A DNA stretch of 64,000 nucleotides, taken from positions 434,001 to 498,000 of the forward strand of contig NZ_FMTM01000001.1 in assembly GCF_900099775.1 (NCBI RefSeq). The letters are read 5' to 3'. Positions 26,658 through 35,699 of the stretch are shown here, piece by piece. The first letter of the stretch is position 1, and each line of letters begins with the position of its first letter. The position numbers and the translations under genes were made by a program. The notes below the pieces were generated by a model that was not told where the DNA came from, did not search any database, and worked only from the letters and a program-made list of their open reading frames with translations. Source of the DNA: Rhizobium mongolense subsp. loessense. GTDB taxonomy: Bacteria; Pseudomonadota; Alphaproteobacteria; Rhizobiales; Rhizobiaceae.

Positions 26658-28463
26658 TCAATTCGCCTCGCCCAGCGGATGGAAGATCAACCCTTCTGTG
26701 CTTTCCTTCGCTTCGGCCTTGATGTGCGCGATTTCGGCGCTGACACGATTGATGTCGTCGATCACCAAGCCTTCCGGCAGTTCAAGGACACCGATCGAGC
26801 AGCGCATCAGCGGGAAAAGCGCTTCCGCACCGGCACGGTCATGACCGCGAATGCGCCCGGCAGCGCGGTCCTCGTCGGAATAGAGATCGCGGACGTCTTC
26901 GTGGAAATCGCTGATGAGCCGGTCAAGAATCTCGGTCAGTTCCTCCTTCGTCCATCCGATGACGCCGATGAAGAAGTCGTCGCCCCCGACATGGCCGAGG
27001 AAATGACGCTCGGTGAAGAAGTAACGGCGCATCAGCGCGGCGAAGAGCGAGATCGCGTGGTCGCCGAGATGAAAACCATAAGCATCGTTGAAAGGCTTGA
27101 AGTTGTCGAAGTCGCAATAGCAGAAATGCCGTACCTCGTCGCCGTCGCGACCGGCCTGGCGCATGAAATCGCGGATGGCGCGGTTGCCCGGCAGGCCGGT
27201 CAGCGGGTTCTGGTCCTGCGCGGTCTTCAGCTGCTTTTCGTTGATGACCTTGATGAGCGAGGCAGCGGAGACGACGCCGGCATAGCGCATGTTGTCCGTA
27301 AGGATCAGGCAGTTGCTGCCTTCCATATTGGCGAAGATCGTCATCAACCGCTCGGCATCGGAATCGAGACCGACGATCGGTGCCATTTCGACGAAGTGTG
27401 AAATCGTACGGCCATAGACCTTGTTCTTCAGGAGATCGCGGCCGAAGGGCTGGTAGATATATTCCTTGAGATGGTGCTCATGGATGATGCCGCGCGGCTC
27501 GCCATTGGCATTCAACACCGGGAAGAAGGCCTGGCGCGGATTTCGGCGAAAGAGCTCGAAGACCGTGTCGATGCTGTCGTTCTCATAGACCGTCGGCAGC
27601 ACTTCAATCTGTTTGCGGATAAGGATTTCATCGAGCGATTGCGTGTTGTGCTTGCTCTTGCCGAGATCCTGCAGATGCGCAAACGAGGACACGAGCTCGG
27701 ACGTATGCGGCGTCGGTCGGGCAATGAACCAGCCTTGGACGAGATCGACGCCATATTCACGGCAAGCCAGGAATTCCGCTTCGGTTTCGATGCCTTCCGC
27801 GATCACCCGCGTGCCGAGCACATGGGCGATGTTGACGATATTTTTCAACAGGTGGCGCTTGCGCGGCTTGCGGTCGATGTCGGCGACGAAGTGACGGTCG
27901 ATCTTGAGGTAATCCACGGCATAGTCGCAAAGGAGCTTCATTTCACCGTGACCGACGCCGAAGTCGTCGATTGCCAGCTTGAAGCCGGTCTTGCGGAACT
28001 TGGATACCAGCGCCTCGAATTCCGGCACGCTGGTGTTGTCGAAACGCTCGGAGAATTCGAAGCAGACGGAGGACGGCGGGATGTTGGCGGCCTTCAGGTG
28101 CTGGAGGAGCGTTTCAATCAGGCGGTCGCCGTGCGGGATCAGCCGGACGTCGAGATTGAGGAAAAGGGTCGAGGTCGAATAATTCCCGAGCGTCGCGAAC
28201 TTGGCGAGCGCGCGGCTGGCGACCATCTGCTCCAGTTGCAGCAGCTGGCCAGCGCGATCCGCCTCATCGAGGATTTCAACAGGGGAATCGAAGCCGATGC
28301 GTTCCTGCCCGCGCATCAGGGACTCGTAGCCGAAGACCGTGCCCGTCCCCGCCTCGACAATCGGCTGGAACGCATTTTCGATGACGAGTTTTGCAAGCGT
28401 CACGATCTGATCGCTGGCGTAACGGCGCAATACGCCCGGTTCGACGGCGGCAGCCAAAGACAT
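26658..28463 (-). CDS. EAL-CBS-GGDEF signalling protein (cyclic-di-GMP turnover)
   Basis: A 601-residue protein with an unusual domain order. The EAL phosphodiesterase domain (about 15-265) keeps the main catalytic set: the E in GYESLMRG (here ESL rather than EAL), N in [38 protein letters not shown] and [10 protein letters not shown]. Two CBS motifs cover about 300-420. The C-terminal GGDEF-like domain reads GGDDF, with the conserved [17 protein letters not shown] at 28463 has GGAG nine bases upstream; longer starts are less good. It probably degrades c-di-GMP; synthesis by the GGDDF domain is uncertain, and the CBS pair may bind adenine nucleotides as a sensor. Confidence 0.85.
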   Translation of the reverse strand: MSLAAAVEPGVLRRYASDQIVTLAKLVIENAFQPIVEAGTGTVFGYESLMRGQERIGFDSPVEILDEADRAGQLLQLEQMVASRALAKFATLGNYSTSTLFLNLDVRLIPHGDRLIETLLQHLKAANIPPSSVCFEFSERFDNTSVPEFEALVSKFRKTGFKLAIDDFGVGHGEMKLLCDYAVDYLKIDRHFVADIDRKPRKRHLLKNIVNIAHVLGTRVIAEGIETEAEFLACREYGVDLVQGWFIARPTPHTSELVSSFAHLQDLGKSKHNTQSLDEILIRKQIEVLPTVYENDSIDTVFELFRRNPRQAFFPVLNANGEPRGIIHEHHLKEYIYQPFGRDLLKNKVYGRTISHFVEMAPIVGLDSDAERLMTIFANMEGSNCLILTDNMRYAGVVSAASLIKVINEKQLKTAQDQNPLTGLPGNRAIRDFMRQAGRDGDEVRHFCYCDFDNFKPFNDAYGFHLGDHAISLFAALMRRYFFTERHFLGHVGGDDFFIGVIGWTKEELTEILDRLISDFHEDVRDLYSDEDRAAGRIRGHDRAGAEALFPLMRCSIGVLELPEGLVIDDINRVSAEIAHIKAEAKESTEGLIFHPLGEAN

Positions 28464-28605
28464 GCCAAATTCTCCACTGTGAAGTCTTCTTTTTCGCAGC
28501 GAAGATGGTGAAAAAGCATCAACGAACCCTTTCGCCAATGTGAAACTTTTGTGAAAGTTGCGGACCGGAATGTTTCAGCATTCCGATCAATGGCTTAGGT
28601 CCGAC

Positions 28606-28848
28606 CTAGGCGGATCGGCGGCGCTCCGCTTCGTGATCGGCAAACATGTCTGCAACGCAGCGGCCCCCACTCGCGCGGTCATCGTCATTTAGAACGTCAT
28701 TGCGATATTCTGCCAGCTTGCGGGCGGCATCCCACAGGCGCAGCGCCTCACGGACAACCTCGCTGCTCGATGCATAGCCGCCATGATCGACGGCATCGCG
28801 AATGCCCGCTGCCTGGACCGGTGATATGGAAACTGTGACCATCGGCAT
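28606..28848 (-). CDS. Orphan ParD-like antitoxin (ribbon-helix-helix)
   Basis: An 80-residue ribbon-helix-helix protein: VTVSISPVQAAGIRDAVDHG with GGYASSSEVVREALRLWDAA are the strand and two helices of ParD/CC2985-type antitoxins. The C-terminal part (RNDVLNDDDRASGGRCVADM) would be the toxin-binding tail. In intact modules parE follows with overlap; here the stop is followed by only 142 bases before the EAL gene and no ParE-like frame, so it is an orphan. A 13-base palindrome TAGGTCCGACCTA covers the stop codon. It may act on another module or be a relic. Confidence 0.75.
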   Translation of the reverse strand: MPMVTVSISPVQAAGIRDAVDHGGYASSSEVVREALRLWDAARKLAEYRNDVLNDDDRASGGRCVADMFADHEAERRRSA

Positions 28849-29026
28849 GAACTTCCTCCCTTGTTTTTCTATGGGGCAGAACCTGCCCTACGCGGGATGC
28901 ATGACCACTCATGACATCTGTTCCGGCAATGTCGTCTGCCGGCTCCTTGGTATCTTTTGAATTTTAGTCTCGCCTCACATGCTTGTCAAAAAAGAAACAT
29001 TCCGTGAGCACAGCCTGTGGACAGCC

Positions 29027-29581
29027 TCATTGCACGCTTCGAAGGCCAATGCCGAACGCGATCATCGTCCATCCCTGCAAAATGAGATCGACCGCGAGGA
29101 AAAGACCGAGGACCCAGAGACTGTTGACCGGCCAGCCGAGCGCGATGATAAAGCCTGCGAGCGCGGTAACCACGCCGCTTGCGACAATCCAGCCCCAGCC
29201 CTTGAGCGGCTTCATGCGGCGGCCGATAAAAACGCGGAAGACGCCGGCAACAAGCAGAGCGACAGCGAGAAAGAGCGTCAGGGCAGCGGAGGTAAGGATC
29301 GGATTGATGAAGGCGCATATGCCTGCAAGCACGTAAAGTACACCGCTTAGCGCCCAGAAAAGGATGTGCTCCCAGCCGCGCACCTGAAAGGCGTGGATGA
29401 GATAGACGATCCCGCCGAAGACCATCAGCATTCCCACGGAATAGACCGACACCACGGTGGCGAGAAGCAGATTTCCGACTGCGATCAGGCCGCAGATCAA
29501 CAGCAGCATGCCGAGACCCACGAACCATATCCATTTCGACTGTAGGGCCGAGGACGGCGCCCCATCGAAGACGTTAGCCAT
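29027..29581 (-). CDS. HdeD family membrane protein
   Basis: A 184-residue integral membrane protein with six hydrophobic segments arranged in three similar pairs (for example WFVGLGMLLLICGLIAVGN, ILFWALSGVLYVLAGICAF). It matches the DUF308/HdeD family, known from the E. coli acid-stress island though the mechanism is not settled. ATG at 29581 is preceded by a near-perfect AGGAGGTG six bases away. It is divergent from betI with 141 bases between, but is probably not part of the bet regulon. Confidence 0.85.
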   Translation of the reverse strand: MANVFDGAPSSALQSKWIWFVGLGMLLLICGLIAVGNLLLATVVSVYSVGMLMVFGGIVYLIHAFQVRGWEHILFWALSGVLYVLAGICAFINPILTSAALTLFLAVALLVAGVFRVFIGRRMKPLKGWGWIVASGVVTALAGFIIALGWPVNSLWVLGLFLAVDLILQGWTMIAFGIGLRSVQ

Positions 29582-29668
29582 GACACACCTCCTGATAGCT
29601 GTTGATATGCTGCAGAATCGCGTGTCGGAAAGGGTTGAGGCTTCTCAAACTCCGCCAAAAGATTTTTA

Positions 29669-29688
29669 TTGATTGATCAGTCAATCAA
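29669..29688 (+). promoter_or_regulatory. Candidate BetI operator upstream of betI
   Basis: TTGATTG, six bases, CAATCAA form an inverted repeat (TTGATTGATCAGTCAATCAA) about 35 bases before the betI start. Repeats of this kind match the BetI box described for E. coli and Sinorhizobium choline operons. Confidence 0.7.
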
Positions 29689-29722
29689 AAATAATATGCG
29701 CTGAATTGTCGGAGCTGAGCTC

Positions 29723-30307
29723 GTGCCAAAAATCGGAATGGAACCTCTACGCCGAAAGGCGCTTGTCGACGCTGCGCTGCGCGCAATCGCAGATCACGGC
29801 TCGCTGAGCGTCACCATGTCGGATATCGCCCGCCAGGCCGGCGTCTCTCCTGCCCTTGCGCACCACTATTTCGGCAGCAAGGAGCAACTGCTGGTCGAGA
29901 CGGTCCGTTCGCTGCTCAGGCAGTTGCGTGACGACACGGTGACAGCGCTGAAGGCTGCCGGGACACCGCGCGAAAAGCTCTCTGCCGTCATCCGCGTCAG
30001 CTTCCAGGCCGATCAGTTTGCGCCGGAAACGATCGCCGCATGGCTCGCCTTTTATGCCGAGGCGCAACGCTCGGAAGAGACGCGCCGTTTCCTCGTCATC
30101 TATGCCCGCCGGCTGCGTTCGAACCTGCTGGCCAACCTCAAGAGACTTTGCCCGCCGGATGCCGCAGGACGCATCGCCGAAGGCGCTGCTGCGATGATCG
30201 ACGGGCTCTATATCCGCCAAAGTCTGAAATCGGCGCCGATCAACATCGAGGCTTCGATCGGGCTGACGGAGGATTATGTGACGATGCAGTTAAGGGGGAT
30301 CGAATGA
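29723..30307 (+). CDS. betI: Choline-responsive TetR-type repressor BetI
   Basis: A 194-residue TetR-family repressor. The helix-turn-helix lies at about residues 25-55 (SLSVTMSDIARQAGVSPALA then HHYFGSKEQLLVETVR), and the whole protein aligns by eye with BetI (MPKIGMEPLRRKALVDAALR at the start is diagnostic). It represses betaine genes and releases DNA on binding choline. GTG at 29723. It leads the betIBA cluster; an operator-like repeat lies 35 bases upstream. The next gene betB starts 64 bases later. Confidence 0.95.
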   Translation: MPKIGMEPLRRKALVDAALRAIADHGSLSVTMSDIARQAGVSPALAHHYFGSKEQLLVETVRSLLRQLRDDTVTALKAAGTPREKLSAVIRVSFQADQFAPETIAAWLAFYAEAQRSEETRRFLVIYARRLRSNLLANLKRLCPPDAAGRIAEGAAAMIDGLYIRQSLKSAPINIEASIGLTEDYVTMQLRGIE

Positions 30308-30371
30308 GGCTGACCGCACAGGAATGCGGGGCTTTATTTTTGCCCTGTCGGACAAAGCAAAGGATTGAATT

Positions 30372-31835
30372 ATGAAAGCCCAGCCGAAAGCGTCGCACTT
30401 CATCGACGGCGAATATGTCGAGGACGAAGCGGGCAGCGTCATCGAAAGCATCTATCCGGCAACCGGCGAAGTGATCGCGCGGCTGCATGCGGCAACGCCT
30501 GCCATCGTCGAGAAAGCGATCGCGGCTGCCAAGCGCGCACAGCCGGAATGGGCGGCGATGAGCCCGACGGCCCGCGGCCGCATCCTGAAGCGCGCCGCCG
30601 AGATCATGCGCGAGCGCAATCGCGAGCTTTCCGAGCTCGAAACGCTCGATACCGGCAAGCCGATCCAGGAAACGATCGTCGCCGATCCAACGTCCGGCGC
30701 CGACAGCTTCGAGTTCTTCGGCGGCGTCGCGGCAGCTGGCCTCAACGGCTCCTATATCCCGCTCGGCGGCGATTTCGCTTATACGAAGCGCGTGCCGCTC
30801 GGCGTCTGCGTCGGCATCGGCGCCTGGAACTATCCGCAGCAGATCGCCTGCTGGAAAGGGGCGCCGGCGCTGATTGCGGGCAATGCGATGGTCTTCAAGC
30901 CTTCGGAAAACACGCCGCTCGGCGCGCTGAAGATTGCCGAAATCCTGCACGAAGCAGGCCTGCCAAATGGCCTTTACAATGTGATCCAGGGAGACCGCGA
31001 CACTGGCCCGCTTCTCGTCAACCATAAGGACGTGGCAAAGGTGTCGCTCACCGGCTCGGTGCCGACCGGCCGCAAGGTCGCTGCCTCCGCGGCAGGCCAG
31101 CTCAAACATGTGACGATGGAGCTCGGCGGCAAGTCGCCGCTGATCGTCTTCGACGATGCCGATGTCGACAGCGCAATCGGCGGCGCCATGCTCGGCAATT
31201 TCTATTCGACGGGCCAGGTCTGCTCGAACGGCACCCGCGTCTTTGTGCATCGGAAGATCAAAGGCGAGTTCCTGAAACGGCTAAAGGCCCGCACAGAGGC
31301 GATCCTGATCGGCGACCCGATGGACGAGGCGACGCAGCTCGGCCCGATGGTTTCCTTCGACCAGCGACAGAAGGTCTTGAGCTACATCGACAAGGGCCAG
31401 GCCGAGGGTGCCACACTCGTCACCGGCGGCGGCATTCCGAACAATGTTTCCGGCGAAGGCTATTACGTCCAGCCGACCGTGTTTGCCGACGTGACCGACG
31501 GCATGACCATTGCCCGCGAGGAGATCTTCGGGCCGGTGATGTGCGTGCTCGATTTCGACGACGAAGCCGAAGTCATCGAACGTGCGAACGCCACCGAATT
31601 CGGCCTTTCGGGCGGCGTCTTCACCGCCGATCTGACGCGCGCCCACCGCGTCGCCGACCAGCTCGAGGCGGGCACGCTCTGGATCAACACCTACAATCTC
31701 TGCCCGGTCGAAATTCCCTTCGGCGGGTCGAAGCAATCCGGGTTCGGGCGCGAGAACTCGCTTGCGGCGCTGGATCATTATTCGGAGTTGAAGACGGTTT
31801 ACGTGGGCATGGGGCCAGTGGCGGCGCCTTATTGA
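30372..31835 (+). CDS. betB: Betaine aldehyde dehydrogenase
   Basis: A 487-residue NAD(P)-dependent aldehyde dehydrogenase that oxidises betaine aldehyde to glycine betaine, an osmoprotectant. Family landmarks are [53 protein letters not shown] (catalytic glutamate near 252), [15 protein letters not shown] (catalytic cysteine near 286) and [11 protein letters not shown] with [19 protein letters not shown]. It follows betI by 64 bases and is followed by betA after 61 bases that hold a short GC hairpin. Confidence 0.95.
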   Translation: MKAQPKASHFIDGEYVEDEAGSVIESIYPATGEVIARLHAATPAIVEKAIAAAKRAQPEWAAMSPTARGRILKRAAEIMRERNRELSELETLDTGKPIQETIVADPTSGADSFEFFGGVAAAGLNGSYIPLGGDFAYTKRVPLGVCVGIGAWNYPQQIACWKGAPALIAGNAMVFKPSENTPLGALKIAEILHEAGLPNGLYNVIQGDRDTGPLLVNHKDVAKVSLTGSVPTGRKVAASAAGQLKHVTMELGGKSPLIVFDDADVDSAIGGAMLGNFYSTGQVCSNGTRVFVHRKIKGEFLKRLKARTEAILIGDPMDEATQLGPMVSFDQRQKVLSYIDKGQAEGATLVTGGGIPNNVSGEGYYVQPTVFADVTDGMTIAREEIFGPVMCVLDFDDEAEVIERANATEFGLSGGVFTADLTRAHRVADQLEAGTLWINTYNLCPVEIPFGGSKQSGFGRENSLAALDHYSELKTVYVGMGPVAAPY

Positions 31836-31848
31836 GAAGAGGCCAAGC

Positions 31849-31868
31849 CCTCCCGCTTGTGGGAGGGG
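31849..31868. repeat. Short palindrome in the betB-betA gap
   Basis: CCCTCCC, loop GCTTGT, GGGAGGG form a perfect 7-base stem in the 61-base gap. It resembles the GC-rich inverted repeats found elsewhere in this window between genes. It has no U run, so it is more likely an mRNA-processing or stability element than a terminator. Confidence 0.5.
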
Positions 31869-31896
31869 AAGGCCAACACATACTGAGTGTACCATC

Positions 31897-33546
31897 ATGC
31901 AAGCAGACTTCGTCATCATAGGCTCCGGCTCGGCAGGGTCGGCCCTCGCCTATCGTCTCTCGGAAGACGGCAGAAACAGCGTGATCGTCATCGAGGCGGG
32001 CGGCAGCGACTTCGGGCCGTTCATCCAGATGCCGGCAGCCCTTGCTTGGCCGATGAGCATGAGGCGCTACAACTGGGGCTACCTCTCCGAACCCGAACCG
32101 AACCTCAACGGCCGGCGCATCACCGCGCCGCGCGGCAAGGTGATCGGCGGATCCTCCTCGATCAACGGCATGGTCTATGTGCGCGGCCATGCCGAGGACT
32201 ACAACCGTTGGGAAGAGCTCGGCGCCACCGGCTGGGCCTATGCGGACGTGCTGCCCTACTTCAAGCGCATGGAGCATTCGCACGGCGGCGAGGAAGGCTG
32301 GCGCGGCACCGACGGCCCGCTGCATGTGCAACGCGGCGGCTTTCGCAACCCGCTGTTCCATGCCTTCATCGAAGCCGGCAAGCAGGCGGGTTTCGAGGTG
32401 ACCGACGACTACAACGGCTCGAAGCAGGAAGGCTTCGGGCTGATGGAGCAGACCATCTTCCGCGGCCATCGCTGGTCTGCGGCGAGCGCTTATCTGAAGC
32501 CGGCGCTGAGGCGGCCGAATGTCGACATCGCCTACGGCCTGGCGCGCAGGATCGTTATCGAGAACGGCCGCGCGACCGGCGTCGAGATCGAGCGCCGTGG
32601 CAAGGTCGAAATCATCAAGGCGAACCGCGAGGTGATCGTTTCCGCCTCATCCTTCAATTCACCGAAGCTCTTGATGCTTTCCGGTATCGGCCCTGGCGCT
32701 CATTTGCAGGAGCACGGCATCGAGGTGAAGGCCGACCGGCCAGGCGTCGGCGCCAACCTGCAGGACCATATGGAATTCTACTTCCAGCAGGTCAGCACCA
32801 AGCCGGTTTCGCTCTATTCCTGGCTGCCATGGTTCTGGCAGGGCGTGGCGGGCGCGCAATGGATGTTCACGAGATCCGGCCTCGGCACCTCCAACCAGTT
32901 CGAAGCCTGCGCCTTCCTGCGCTCGGCAGCCGGAATCAAGCAGCCGGACATCCAGTATCACTTCCTGCCGGTGGCGATCAGCTATGACGGCAAGGCGGCG
33001 GCGAAGAGCCATGGCTTTCAGGTGCATGTCGGCTACAATCTCTCGAAGTCGCGCGGGTCCGTCACCCTGCGCTCGCCCGATCCGAAGGCCGACCCTATCA
33101 TCCGTTTCAACTATATGAGTCATCCGGATGACTGGGAGAAATTCCGCCACTGTGTGCGCCTCACCCGCGAGATCTTCGGCCAGCAGGCTTTCGACCCCTA
33201 TCGCGGGCCGGAAATCCAGCCGGGCGAGAAGGTGCAGACGGACGACGAGATCGACGGCTTCCTGCGCGAGCATCTGGAAAGCGCCTACCACCCCTGCGGC
33301 ACCTGTAAGCTGGGCGCTAAGAACGACCCGATGGCCGTGATCGACCCGGAGACGCGCGTCATCGGGGTCGACGGCCTGCGCGTTGCCGACTCGTCGATCT
33401 TCCCACACATCACCTACGGCAACCTCAATGGCCCCTCGATCATGACCGGCGAGAAGGCGGCGGACCATATCCTGGGCAAGCAGCCGCTGCCGCGCTCGAA
33501 CCAGGAGCCCTGGGTCAATCCGCGCTGGGCACTGAGCGACCGGTAA
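31897..33546 (+). CDS. betA: Choline dehydrogenase
   Basis: A 549-residue FAD-dependent GMC oxidoreductase that oxidises choline to betaine aldehyde. The FAD motif [18 protein letters not shown] is at the N-terminus, [20 protein letters not shown] follows, and the active-site histidine is in [12 protein letters not shown] near residue 465, with [13 protein letters not shown] near the end. The expected Ser/Asn and second His region is intact and length is normal for BetA. It is the last gene of betIBA; no betC (choline sulfatase) is present, unlike the Sinorhizobium operon. Confidence 0.95.
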   Translation: MQADFVIIGSGSAGSALAYRLSEDGRNSVIVIEAGGSDFGPFIQMPAALAWPMSMRRYNWGYLSEPEPNLNGRRITAPRGKVIGGSSSINGMVYVRGHAEDYNRWEELGATGWAYADVLPYFKRMEHSHGGEEGWRGTDGPLHVQRGGFRNPLFHAFIEAGKQAGFEVTDDYNGSKQEGFGLMEQTIFRGHRWSAASAYLKPALRRPNVDIAYGLARRIVIENGRATGVEIERRGKVEIIKANREVIVSASSFNSPKLLMLSGIGPGAHLQEHGIEVKADRPGVGANLQDHMEFYFQQVSTKPVSLYSWLPWFWQGVAGAQWMFTRSGLGTSNQFEACAFLRSAAGIKQPDIQYHFLPVAISYDGKAAAKSHGFQVHVGYNLSKSRGSVTLRSPDPKADPIIRFNYMSHPDDWEKFRHCVRLTREIFGQQAFDPYRGPEIQPGEKVQTDDEIDGFLREHLESAYHPCGTCKLGAKNDPMAVIDPETRVIGVDGLRVADSSIFPHITYGNLNGPSIMTGEKAADHILGKQPLPRSNQEPWVNPRWALSDR

Positions 33547-33712
33547 TCAGAGCTAGTAGGGCACACGAATGCCCAGCAGTCTCCCGGGATGTTGTTCGCG
33601 CCTATGCCGATATCAAGCGACTGGATATCCGCAGTTGCCCCGATGGTGGCGCCTGGCAGGTTCATGTGATGGAGCTGCCAGATGCTGCCCTCGGCTTTTT
33701 GACGTTCTCAAA

Positions 33713-34083
33713 TCAGCGTAGATATGGGACGCGGATTCCAGGATTATCCGCCGGAAAGTCCTTGGCATTGCGCGTCACCAGGAGCAACGCATGCGTATCG
33801 GCGGCCGACCAGATTATCGCATCCGGCATTTTGATCCGGTGGCGCTGTCTTAAGCGAACGGCGCCTTCCGCTATCGCATCATCAACCGCGATGATCTGGA
33901 AGTTATTCAAGAAGCTTCGCGCGGCTGCTTCGACGTCGGGATCAGCACTAATCAACACCTCCATCCAAGTGATGGTGCTGATGTCATGTCACGGCGTCCA
34001 TAGCGGTCAAGCTCGTCGCGGGCTTCCGGTATGGCGTTGAGATAGTCGACAAGGATGTTCGTATCGAAGAGCGCTTTCACCAT
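33713..34083 (-). pseudogene. Frameshifted VapC-type PIN-domain toxin
   Basis: A type II toxin ribonuclease gene broken by a 5-base tandem duplication. From ATG 34083 the frame reads MVKALFDTNILVDYLNAIPE (first acidic residue in FDTN) through RDELDRYGRRD, then shifts at 33981-33990, where ATGTC is present twice. Removing one copy restores RRDISTITWMEVLISADPDV and joins the downstream open frame, which contains the remaining PIN acidic residues (MPDAIIW and NAKDFP). The start overlaps the antitoxin stop by seven bases (ATGGTGA), the classic VapBC arrangement. With the duplication the product stops soon after residue 40, so no active toxin is expected. Confidence 0.8.
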
Positions 34084-34226
34084 TCGCTTCGAACTTTATC
34101 CTGGTATTCGATATTACCCCAGAGCCCGAAAGCTTCTGCCTCTTTTGTCCGATCATGACGATTCAGAAAATCGTTGACTGCTTTGCGGATGAGCGAGGCG
34201 CGGGAAACCTTCTTGCTCTTTGCCAT
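34077..34226 (-). CDS. Truncated CopG/ribbon-helix-helix antitoxin of the broken VapBC pair
   Basis: A 49-residue frame starting MAKSKKVSRASLIRKAVNDF and ending IEYQDKVRSEW. It matches the second helix and C-terminus of antitoxins that pair with PIN toxins, but the N-terminal strand and first helix are missing, and the usual GLWGxRKVDGLAYQ linker is shortened to GLWGNIEYQ. The upstream DNA, in all frames, does not restore the N-terminus; it is the 3' end region of the membrane protein gene. AGGATAAG precedes the ATG, so it may be translated, yet it probably cannot bind DNA. Possibly a relic. Confidence 0.6.
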   Translation of the reverse strand: MAKSKKVSRASLIRKAVNDFLNRHDRTKEAEAFGLWGNIEYQDKVRSEW

Positions 34227-34248
34227 CTTATCCTGTCCGCAATCAAAA

Positions 34249-34725
34249 CTATATGAAACCGATCCACCGCCCGGCGACGAGAGCAGTAATCCATACCGCC
34301 GCCGAAACCATAGCTGCAATGCGCAAGCTCGCTGCAACGACCACTCCGGCAATCGCCTTTCGCCAGCTGTCCCTGGCGTGCACGATCGCGGCATTGGCAA
34401 CGCCCACGGCCAGCAATCCGATCTTTGCCAAAAATGCTGGGTTTCCGGCATATTCCATCGGCCGGACGCTGAAGAGGCAGAAGCCTGTGACTATCGCCGC
34501 CGTCAAACCGACCGCCGCTGCGCGCGACAGGAATGGTCCGACCACCGAAAGCGGGACCAATGGAAAGAAGCCCATCAACCTGAGATCGAGCGGCAAGATG
34601 GCGCCGAGCAGCAAACCAATGGACAGGATATGCGAGGCGTTGACGAACATGTAAAGCAGTGCTGAACGTCGCAACCCGGCGGCGAACGGCGTTGCGGCAA
34701 GCCATTCCAGAAGTTCGATCACCAT
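34249..34725 (-). CDS. Small membrane protein of DUF2214/DUF6644 type
   Basis: A 158-residue protein with four to five hydrophobic segments and conserved histidines in the membrane (YMFVNASHILSIGLLLGAIL and AIVHARDSW), which is a pattern seen in heme- or copper-associated membrane proteins. ATG at 34725, four bases after the stop of the upstream DUF6152-type gene, points to an operon. Function is unknown; a role with cytochrome or metal chemistry is a guess from the histidines. Confidence 0.7.
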   Translation of the reverse strand: MVIELLEWLAATPFAAGLRRSALLYMFVNASHILSIGLLLGAILPLDLRLMGFFPLVPLSVVGPFLSRAAAVGLTAAIVTGFCLFSVRPMEYAGNPAFLAKIGLLAVGVANAAIVHARDSWRKAIAGVVVAASLRIAAMVSAAVWITALVAGRWIGFI

Positions 34726-34729
34726 GCGG

Positions 34730-35116
34730 TCAATTCGTCTGGATTCGATCAGGATAGATATCGTAGCGCTTCTCGCCGACCGTGATTCGCACGGCCTTCA
34801 TGCGCTTTTCATTCCGATCCAGCGAACGGTTTCCGATCGCAACGATCGGATCGCCGTTCTTCGCCGAGCCCTCGACGAAACCGGAGCGCTCCGTCTGGCG
34901 CGGATTGCCGAGTTCGACGCGCCACACGCCGTCATCGGCGGTCGCAACGTCAAGCGCGGGATGCGGGCCGCCCATGGAAATCTTCTGGATCGTCCCCCTC
35001 AACTCCATCTGCTCGGCCTCGGCCCATGACCAGCCGTGATGCGCCGCAGCGCCGGTCGCGAAAGCTGTCGCGAGGGCCGCGCTCAAGACGATCTGCTTTG
35101 TGGATAAGACACGCAT
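34730..35116 (-). CDS. Periplasmic DUF6152-type protein
   Basis: A 128-residue exported protein. The signal peptide is MRVLSTKQIVLSAALATAFA ending at GAAAHH, and the mature part begins with a pair of histidines and the AHHGWSWAEAEQMELRG segment typical of DUF6152, followed by a small beta-barrel (NPRQTERSGF, GDPIVAIGNRSLDR). The paired gene for a membrane protein follows at four bases. The two-gene arrangement occurs widely but the role is not established; metal handling is one idea because of the HH start. Confidence 0.75.
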   Translation of the reverse strand: MRVLSTKQIVLSAALATAFATGAAAHHGWSWAEAEQMELRGTIQKISMGGPHPALDVATADDGVWRVELGNPRQTERSGFVEGSAKNGDPIVAIGNRSLDRNEKRMKAVRITVGEKRYDIYPDRIQTN

Positions 35117-35252
35117 TTCAGTCTCCCTGCCCTTTTTCGAACAGGTCCGAATTGGCGCATGCCGGCGGCTTTGAAAGGCTTTTCACCAAATCTTGAAGCA
35201 GGGAGATGATTTTGCGAAGTGCGACTGCCCATGGAAAGAGAAGAAGCCGCCG

Positions 35253-35699
35253 TCAGGCGAGAAGGCGGGTGACTTCTGCGCCTCTTGCCGGCGCAACCGC
35301 GTCGGCGATCGTCGTCGAGAACAGAACCTTGCGCGTTGCATCCGCTACTTTGGCGAAGACGCTGCGGATTTTGCAGGTCTGCTCGCCGTCGCAATCGTCG
35401 CACTTGCGATAAGCGGTGATCGAAAGGCATGGGAGCGGCGCGATCGGGCCGTCGACGATGCGCAAAATTTCGCCGAAGGTGATCATGTCGGCGGGCTTCA
35501 ACAGCAGATAGCCGCCCGCTTTGCCGCGTCGGCTCGCGACGATACCCTGATGCTTAAGGTCGAGCAGGATCTGCTCGAGGAACTTCTTCGGAATTTTCTG
35601 CTGCGCTGCGATGTCGGAAATCATGACGGGCTCGCCGGCATCGGCTTCAGCCAGTACCGTCAGCGCCCGGAGCGCGTATTTTGCTTTCTGCGTAATCAT
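35253..35699 (-). CDS. Rrf2-family transcriptional regulator
   Basis: A 148-residue winged-helix regulator of the Rrf2 family (IscR, CymR, NsrR). The DNA-binding part is residues 1-70 (MITQKAKYALRALTVLAEAD, IAAQQKIPKKFLEQILLDLK, GIVASRRGKAGGYLLLKPAD). Three cysteines in the regulatory part (PCLSITAYRKCDDCDGEQTC) could bind an iron-sulfur cluster. It is divergent from cysH, and a palindrome overlaps the predicted cysH -10 box, so it is a likely regulator of sulfate assimilation, in the manner of CymR. ATG at 35699. Confidence 0.8.
   Translation of the reverse strand: MITQKAKYALRALTVLAEADAGEPVMISDIAAQQKIPKKFLEQILLDLKHQGIVASRRGKAGGYLLLKPADMITFGEILRIVDGPIAPLPCLSITAYRKCDDCDGEQTCKIRSVFAKVADATRKVLFSTTIADAVAPARGAEVTRLLA

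Noticed and set aside
33547..33712. Possible coding remnant on the plus strand after betA
   Set aside because: A frame reads through part of this stretch (VRAYADIKRLDIRS and on) but matches nothing I recognise and continues antisense to the vapC relic, so coding is unproven.
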